Shown here piece by piece: positions 59,418 to 64,000 of a DNA stretch of 64,000 nt. Within the stretch, counting starts at the first letter, position 1. Every line of letters starts with the position of its first letter. Under the pieces are notes generated by a model. The model made no database searches and was not told the DNA's origin. It saw only the letters and a program-made list of their open reading frames with translations. The DNA is from Microbacterium sp. SORGH_AS_0888. Lineage in GTDB: Bacteria > Actinomycetota > Actinomycetes > Actinomycetales > Microbacteriaceae. The stretch covers positions 1,860,001-1,924,000 of the forward strand of contig NZ_JAUTAZ010000001.1 of the NCBI RefSeq assembly GCF_030818905.1, given 5' to 3'. The position numbers and the translations under genes are program-made.

Positions 59418-60488
59418 TCATGCGGCGGTCCCGGCTGCGCGAGCCACCGGCACCGAGGTGCCCGACCAGTCGGCGAAGAACCGCACCACCATCGAGATCC
59501 CGGCCGTGCGGGATCCTGCGACGGCGACCAGGATGCGGGACTCGGCGCCCGGCGCGATCGTGCGCTGGAAGCTCTCGGTGTCCCCCGCGCCGTCGCCCGG
59601 GCGACGCACGCCGTGCTCGGCGAAGTCCTTGCCGGCCGCGGCGAGCGCCGCCGTCGACCTGCCCGACAGCTCGGCGAGCCGACGCTGCACCTCGGCGCGG
59701 CTGTAGCCGGCGCCCGCGAGAAGGTTCGCGTGCTCGGGGCAGAGGACCACTCCGGCTCCGGCGTGCGCGAAGATCCAGGAGCCGGAGCGTCCGATCGTGT
59801 CGGCGACGTCGGCGAGCAGCTGCTCCGGGTCGCTCGTGTGCCGGTTGTCGACGTACTCGCAGGTGCGCAGCAGGGTCGCGGTGACCGCATCGCCCGTGAC
59901 ACCCAGGCCTGCGGCGAGCGGCTCCCAGGGACTCTCCTCCTCGTTCTCGCCGAAGCAGATCGACCAGCGGCCCGGGAGGCCCTGGGTCGCCTGCTCGAGC
60001 TCGTGCGGGATCACCCCGAAGACGTTGCGCACGATGAGCCCGATCGCCCGGGCGATCGTGGCGTTGGGGCGGAACCCCGGCCCGAACACCCCGCCCGTGC
60101 TGTTGATCCCGAGCTCGGCGCGTACCGGACCGTTGACGACGATGAGCGGCGCCGGACCGCTCGTGGACTGCCAGCCGCCCCCCATCGCGGCGCGCTCGCG
60201 CATGAGCGCCTCCCACGCGGCCAGCACGACCGGGAAGTACTCCGGCAGGCAGCCGGCCATCGCGGCGTTGATCGCCGCGAGCTCGACCGTGACGCTCCGG
60301 TCGACCTGCGGCATGTGGCCGATGACCTCGTCCGCGGGGCGGCCGCCGGCCGCGAGGAACGCGTCGACCAGCGGCCGGGTCGCCGGGACGAGCGGCAGCC
60401 CGTCGCTCCACCCCTGCTCGTAGCAGTGCTCGATCGCGAGCTGGGCGGCATCCGGGTCGAGCTCGACGTCGACGGCGGGCGCGCTCAC
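59418..60488 (-). CDS. Unassigned conserved-type protein coupled to the UGSC gene
   Basis: A 356-residue cytoplasmic protein I cannot name with certainty. It has an early GWSDGLPLVP (residues 26-35), a VNGPVRAELGINSTGGVFG segment and a WSICFGENEEESPW motif. No cofactor fold is obvious. The GTG start overlaps the UGSC stop in a GTGA, so the two proteins are almost certainly partners. The closing residues end inside sequence bordering the 76-base repeat. Confidence 0.7.
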   Translation of the reverse strand: MSAPAVDVELDPDAAQLAIEHCYEQGWSDGLPLVPATRPLVDAFLAAGGRPADEVIGHMPQVDRSVTVELAAINAAMAGCLPEYFPVVLAAWEALMRERAAMGGGWQSTSGPAPLIVVNGPVRAELGINSTGGVFGPGFRPNATIARAIGLIVRNVFGVIPHELEQATQGLPGRWSICFGENEEESPWEPLAAGLGVTGDAVTATLLRTCEYVDNRHTSDPEQLLADVADTIGRSGSWIFAHAGAGVVLCPEHANLLAGAGYSRAEVQRRLAELSGRSTAALAAAGKDFAEHGVRRPGDGAGDTESFQRTIAPGAESRILVAVAGSRTAGISMVVRFFADWSGTSVPVARAAGTAA

Positions 60489-61039
60489 CGAGCGGCCCCC
60501 GCCGTGAGGGATGCCACGACCTCGGGAAGCAGCTGCCGCGCACGCTCCTTGACCTGCTCCTCGTCGAGGACGGCCATCGGGTGCGCGGTCGTGATCCACT
60601 CGTAGTCCGGGGCGCCCTGGACCTGCGCCATGGTCTTGCCGGTCGTGAGGAAGGCGTCCGTCAGCACGACGGCCGCCGGGATCCCCGCCCGCTCGAAGTT
60701 GATCCCGTCCGCCACGGCCGCGGCGCTGCACGAGCCGCAGTCGCCGACGCCCGTCACCACGACGTCGCAGGCCTCGCGGTACCGGGCGACGATCTCGCCG
60801 TCGATCGGCACGGAGAAGCTCTTCTTCGTCTCGACGATCGACACGCCCTGCGCGCCGTGCTCGTCGGTCAGCAGGCGGCCGAGCTCGGTGAGCAGCAGCA
60901 TCGCGTTGTGCTTCGTGTTGTCGAGGAGCCCCACACGGAGACCCCGCAGATCCGCCGGACGCGGGGAGAGCATGCCGCCCGCGGCGGAGACGTCGGCGAC
61001 CGCGAGACGGCCGGTCGGATCGAGGATGGCGTTGGGCAT
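60485..61039 (-). CDS. UGSC-family protein (cysteine form)
   Basis: A 184-residue protein with the family's U/C-G-S-C motif as Cys101-Gly-Ser-Cys104 in GVGDCGSCSAA. In some relatives the first position is selenocysteine. A basic-hydrophobic RVGLLDNTKHNA segment (35-46) and KPxFS-like KKSFSVPID are also present. The pair of thiols suggests redox or thiol-adduct chemistry; the biochemical function is not established. AAGGGG precedes ATG 61039. It lies 40 bases after the NDMA-type alcohol dehydrogenase gene. Confidence 0.8.
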   Translation of the reverse strand: MPNAILDPTGRLAVADVSAAGGMLSPRPADLRGLRVGLLDNTKHNAMLLLTELGRLLTDEHGAQGVSIVETKKSFSVPIDGEIVARYREACDVVVTGVGDCGSCSAAAVADGINFERAGIPAAVVLTDAFLTTGKTMAQVQGAPDYEWITTAHPMAVLDEEQVKERARQLLPEVVASLTAGAAR

Positions 61040-61079
61040 GGTGGCACCCCTTCTGGAACGGGAGCGAGGATGACGCGGC

Positions 61080-62213
61080 TCAGGCCGCGGCATCCTCGTC
61101 GTGGACGATGACGCCGCGGATGTTGCGGCCTGCGACGAGGTCCGCATAGGCCTCGTTGACCTGGTCGAGCGAGTACGTGCGGGTGACCAGCTCGTCGAGC
61201 TTGAGATCCCCCGAGTCGTACAGGCGCAGCAGGCGCGGGATGTCGGAGAGCGGGTTGCAGTCGCCGAAGAGCGCACCGCGGATCTGCCGCTGGTACCCGA
61301 TGAGCATGCCGGCGTGCACGTGCACGGCCTTCTCGGTGAGGTGGCCGACCGCGGTGATCGTGACCTTGCCGCCCTTGCCGGTCATCTGGACCCCCGCGTT
61401 CACCATCTCCTCGGTGACGGCGTTGGGCGTCATGATGACGTGGTCGGCGAGCTGCCCCCACGTCGTCGAGACGACGAAGTCGTGGGCCTCGGCGGCCGTC
61501 GCGAACGCCTCGGTCGCGCCGAACGCCTTCGCGTTCTCCCGCTTGAACTCGACCGGGTCGACGACGATGACGTCCTTCGCCCCGGCGTAGCGGGCGCCCT
61601 GCACGGCGTTGCTGCCGACGCCCCCGGCGCCGAAGACGACGACCGTCTCGCCGGCGCGGACCCCCGCGGCGTACACCGCGGAGCCCCACCCGGTGGGCAC
61701 GCCGCAGCCGACGAGCGAGGCGAGGGTGAAGGGGATGTGGCCCGGCAGCGGCACGACGGCCCACTCCGAGACGACCGCGTACTCCGAGAAGGTGCCGAGG
61801 GAGCAGAACCCGCCGTAGTCCTCGCCCTCCTTGTGGAAGCGGAACGTGCCGTCCAGGAACATGCCGGTTCCGGCGTTCAGGCCCTTGACGCACATGTTCT
61901 GGTGTCCGGTCGAGCAGGGGCGGCAGGCGCCGCAGGCCGGAATATAGGAGAGCACGACGCGGTCGCCCGGGGCGACGCGGGTCACGTTCGGGCCGACCGA
62001 CTCGACGATGCCGGCGCCCTCGTGGCCGCCCACGATCGGGAAGCGCACGGGGGCGTCGCCCTCGGTGATGTGGTGGTCGGAGTGGCAGAGGCCGGAGGCG
62101 ACGAGCTTGATCCGGACCTCGTGCTCCTTGGGGTCGTCGAGCTGCAGCTCGGTGATCTCCCAGCCCTCGTGTGCGGCGTGCGAGACGGCCGCACGGGTGG
62201 TGATGGTTGCCAT
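61080..62213 (-). CDS. NDMA-dependent (mycofactocin-type) zinc alcohol dehydrogenase
   Basis: A 377-residue Rxyl_3153-like enzyme. Catalytic zinc: GLCHSDHH and GGHEGAG; structural zinc: CGACRPCSTGHQNMC; cofactor site: GAGGVGSNAVQGA. Bound NAD is expected not to exchange and to be reoxidised by mycofactocin. It follows the aldehyde dehydrogenase by ten bases. The window holds three enzymes of this family (27721, 61080, 63734), which fits the complete-looking mft maturation genes. Confidence 0.9.
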   Translation of the reverse strand: MATITTRAAVSHAAHEGWEITELQLDDPKEHEVRIKLVASGLCHSDHHITEGDAPVRFPIVGGHEGAGIVESVGPNVTRVAPGDRVVLSYIPACGACRPCSTGHQNMCVKGLNAGTGMFLDGTFRFHKEGEDYGGFCSLGTFSEYAVVSEWAVVPLPGHIPFTLASLVGCGVPTGWGSAVYAAGVRAGETVVVFGAGGVGSNAVQGARYAGAKDVIVVDPVEFKRENAKAFGATEAFATAAEAHDFVVSTTWGQLADHVIMTPNAVTEEMVNAGVQMTGKGGKVTITAVGHLTEKAVHVHAGMLIGYQRQIRGALFGDCNPLSDIPRLLRLYDSGDLKLDELVTRTYSLDQVNEAYADLVAGRNIRGVIVHDEDAAA

Positions 62214-62223
62214 TTCCTGCCTC

Positions 62224-63711
62224 TCAGATCCGGGGGGCGCCTGCGGGGCGCATCGACACGGTCTTGACCTGGGTCCACTCCAGAACCGAGTCGGCGCCCA
62301 TCGTGCGACCGAAGCCGCTGTTCTTGTAGCCGCCGAAGGGGCCGCCGATGACGCCGGCGCCCAACGCGTTGTTGACGCCGACCTGGCCCGCCTGCAGGGC
62401 GCGGCTCATGCGCACCGCGATCCCCACGTCGCGTGTCCAGACCGAGGCCACGAGGCCGTAGTCGGTGCCGTTGGCGACGCGGACCGCCTCCTGCTCGTCG
62501 TCCACCGCGATGACCGACAGCACCGGGCCGAAGATCTCCTCCTGCGCGATCGTCATGTCGGGCGAGACGTTGTCGAACAGCGTCGGCTGCACGAAGAAGC
62601 CGTTGCCGTAGTCCCCGCCCTGCGGGGCGCCGCCGCCGGTCACCAGGTCGGCGCCCTCCTTCCTGCCCGCCTCGATGTAGCCGAGCACGCGCGAGTGCTG
62701 CTTCTCGTTGATGAGCGGCCCCATGTTCACCGGCTGGTGCCACGGACCGTAGGTGATCTTCTGCATCTGGGTCGCGAGCCGCTCGACGACCTCGTCGTGG
62801 ATGCTGCGGAGCACGACGACCCGCGAGCCCGCGGCGCAGATCTGGCCGGTGTTGAGGGTGATGCCCGTGGCCATGGCCGGGATCGCCTGGTCGAGGTCGG
62901 CATCCGGGAACACGACCTGCGGTGACTTGCCGCCGAGCTCGAGGTGCAGGGGCGTGAGGTTCTTGGCGCAGGCCGCCATGATGAGCGACCCCGTGAAGGG
63001 GGACCCCGTGAAGCCCATACGGCGGATGCGGGGACTCGCGGGGATCGCGGCCCCCGCCTCGTGCCCGTAGCCGGTGACGACGTTGATGACGCCGGCCGGG
63101 ATGCCCGCCTCGAGCGCCAGCTTCGCGAGGGCGAGCGGGGTGAGCGGGGCGTCCTCGGCGGGCTTCATGACGATCGTGTTGCCCGCGGCGATCGCGGCCC
63201 CCACCTCGGTCACGAACATGGGACCGGGGGCGTTCCAGGGGATGATCCCCCCGACGACGCCGTAGGGCTCGCGGAGCGTGAAGCCGAGCGTCTCGGGCGA
63301 GTAGGTCGGCAGCGAGACGCCCTGCACCTTGTCGGCCTGACCGGCGATGAAGCGCAGCTGGCCGGCCATGGGCGGCGGTCCCCAGTGGGGGCGGCCCACC
63401 TCCTGCGACTCGAGCTGGTCGATCTCGGCGGTGTGCTCCTCGATCAGCTGGGCCCACCGGAACAGCAGCGCCGCACGCGCGGTGGCGTTCAGGTCTCGCC
63501 AGGCGGGGAAGGCCCGCTCTGCGGCGTCGATGGCGGCCTCGACGTCCGCGGCGTCGCTGCGCGGGATGCGGGCGATGACCTCGCGGTTGGCCGGGTTGAT
63601 GACCTCGATCGTGCGCCCGGTCACCGAGGGCACCCATTCGCCGCCGATCAGCTGGAGGCCGTCGACGAGGATCGACTCGGACAGTGTCGGACTCGGGGAG
63701 GTGATGGTCAT
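62224..63711 (-). CDS. Aldehyde dehydrogenase
   Basis: A 495-residue NAD(P) aldehyde dehydrogenase: GGIIPWNAPGPMF, MKPAEDAPLTPLALA, FTGSPFTGSLI, catalytic Glu in LELGGKSPQ, catalytic Cys in NTGQICAAGS, and the closing GPFGGYKNSGFGR. It is intact, unlike the copy at 28890. It lies between two NDMA-type alcohol dehydrogenase genes and would oxidise their aldehyde product. Confidence 0.92.
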   Translation of the reverse strand: MTITSPSPTLSESILVDGLQLIGGEWVPSVTGRTIEVINPANREVIARIPRSDAADVEAAIDAAERAFPAWRDLNATARAALLFRWAQLIEEHTAEIDQLESQEVGRPHWGPPPMAGQLRFIAGQADKVQGVSLPTYSPETLGFTLREPYGVVGGIIPWNAPGPMFVTEVGAAIAAGNTIVMKPAEDAPLTPLALAKLALEAGIPAGVINVVTGYGHEAGAAIPASPRIRRMGFTGSPFTGSLIMAACAKNLTPLHLELGGKSPQVVFPDADLDQAIPAMATGITLNTGQICAAGSRVVVLRSIHDEVVERLATQMQKITYGPWHQPVNMGPLINEKQHSRVLGYIEAGRKEGADLVTGGGAPQGGDYGNGFFVQPTLFDNVSPDMTIAQEEIFGPVLSVIAVDDEQEAVRVANGTDYGLVASVWTRDVGIAVRMSRALQAGQVGVNNALGAGVIGGPFGGYKNSGFGRTMGADSVLEWTQVKTVSMRPAGAPRI

Positions 63712-63733
63712 GTCGGTTCCTCTGCGCTGGGGA

Positions 63734-64000
63734 TCAGTTGTCGTGGTCGATGAGGACGACGCCGCGGATGTTCTTGCCGTCGAGCATGTCCTGGTAGCCC
63801 TCGTTGACCTGCTCGAGGGTGTAGGTGCGCGTGATCAGCTCCTCGACCTTGAGCTTTCCGCTCTGGTAGAGGCTGACGAGGCGGGGGATGTCGACGAGCG
63901 GGCTGCAGCCGCCGTAGATCCCGCCCTGGATGCGGCGCTGGTACCCGATGAGCATGCCCGGGTTCTCGTCGATCCAGCCGTTGCCGACCGCCGTGATGGT
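63734..64000 (-). CDS. NDMA-dependent alcohol dehydrogenase, C-terminal part (5' end outside window)
   Basis: The last 88 residues of a third Rxyl_3153-like enzyme: TITAVGNGWIDENPGM, LIGYQRRIQGGIYG, SPLVDIPRLVSLYQSG and the closing GKNIRGVVLIDHDN. It is open to the right edge. It is 22 bases upstream of the aldehyde dehydrogenase gene, so transcription of this operon begins outside the window. Confidence 0.9.
   Translation of the reverse strand, partial: TITAVGNGWIDENPGMLIGYQRRIQGGIYGGCSPLVDIPRLVSLYQSGKLKVEELITRTYTLEQVNEGYQDMLDGKNIRGVVLIDHDN

Overview
The window is high-GC DNA with GTG and TTG starts, leaderless genes, a mycofactocin cluster, a DUF222-HNH endonuclease and WXG100-type genes. 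This points to a Gram-positive actinobacterium, most likely a Microbacteriaceae member such as Microbacterium (inferred from gene content only). The content is almost entirely accessory catabolism with its transporters and regulators. I saw no rRNA, tRNA, CRISPR array, insertion sequence or phage module.

Layout. 1-4384: sucrose uptake and hydrolysis (partial LacI regulator, EIIBCA permease with its own promoter/operator, GH32 hydrolase). 4428-8274: a leftward operon MaoC - SDR - acyl-CoA synthetase - amidohydrolase that looks like acyl-CoA beta-oxidation. 8556-15296: an SDR and a mycofactocin locus, mftG-mftR leftward and mftA-B-C-E-F rightward, with no mftD. 15341-20437: a broken alpha/beta hydrolase, a DUF222-HNH protein, an LLM-type oxidoreductase, and a divergent methyltransferase/XRE regulator pair. 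20546-25462: a branched-chain-amino-acid-type ABC transporter whose livH is frameshifted. 25592-30333: acyl-CoA dehydrogenase with divergent IclR, then a mycofactocin-type (NDMA-dependent) alcohol dehydrogenase and a frameshifted aldehyde dehydrogenase. 30425-34042: IlvD/Edd dehydratase, FAD oxidoreductase, MarR. 34062-42059: a six-gene hexuronate/gulonate operon (UxuB-like, gulonate/idonate dehydrogenase, MFS, mannonate dehydratase, KDPG aldolase, KDG kinase) with divergent LacI. 42104-48427: a monooxygenase, a second IclR, and an ESX-like locus with a WXG100-alpha/beta hydrolase effector candidate followed by five lipoprotein paralogues separated by gene remnants. 48552-55881: a PaaK-like ligase and an Opp-type ABC operon. 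56215-64000: two leftward runs of catabolic genes (amidohydrolase, Zn alcohol dehydrogenase, SDR; then an unassigned protein, a UGSC-family protein, NDMA-type alcohol dehydrogenase, aldehyde dehydrogenase and a second, partial NDMA-type alcohol dehydrogenase).

How it fits together. The NDMA-dependent alcohol dehydrogenases, aldehyde dehydrogenases, mycofactocin genes, acyl-CoA synthetases, MaoC, SDRs and acyl-CoA dehydrogenase are consistent with oxidation of an alcohol through aldehyde and acid to acyl-CoA, with Liv/Opp systems importing substrate. The substrate is not evident. A CAG-N5-CTG site occurs in four promoters of this set and suggests a shared regulon. Intergenic palindromic elements sit at operon 3' ends, including two 76-bp copies about 86% identical in opposite orientation around the 56215-59284 cassette.

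Most unusual features: the lipoprotein array at 45507-48427, whose spacers are fused heads and tails of lost WXG100/effector genes; the mft cluster without mftD and with an apparent ATT-started mftR; the UGSC gene pair beside NDMA-type dehydrogenases; and the 76-bp repeat family.
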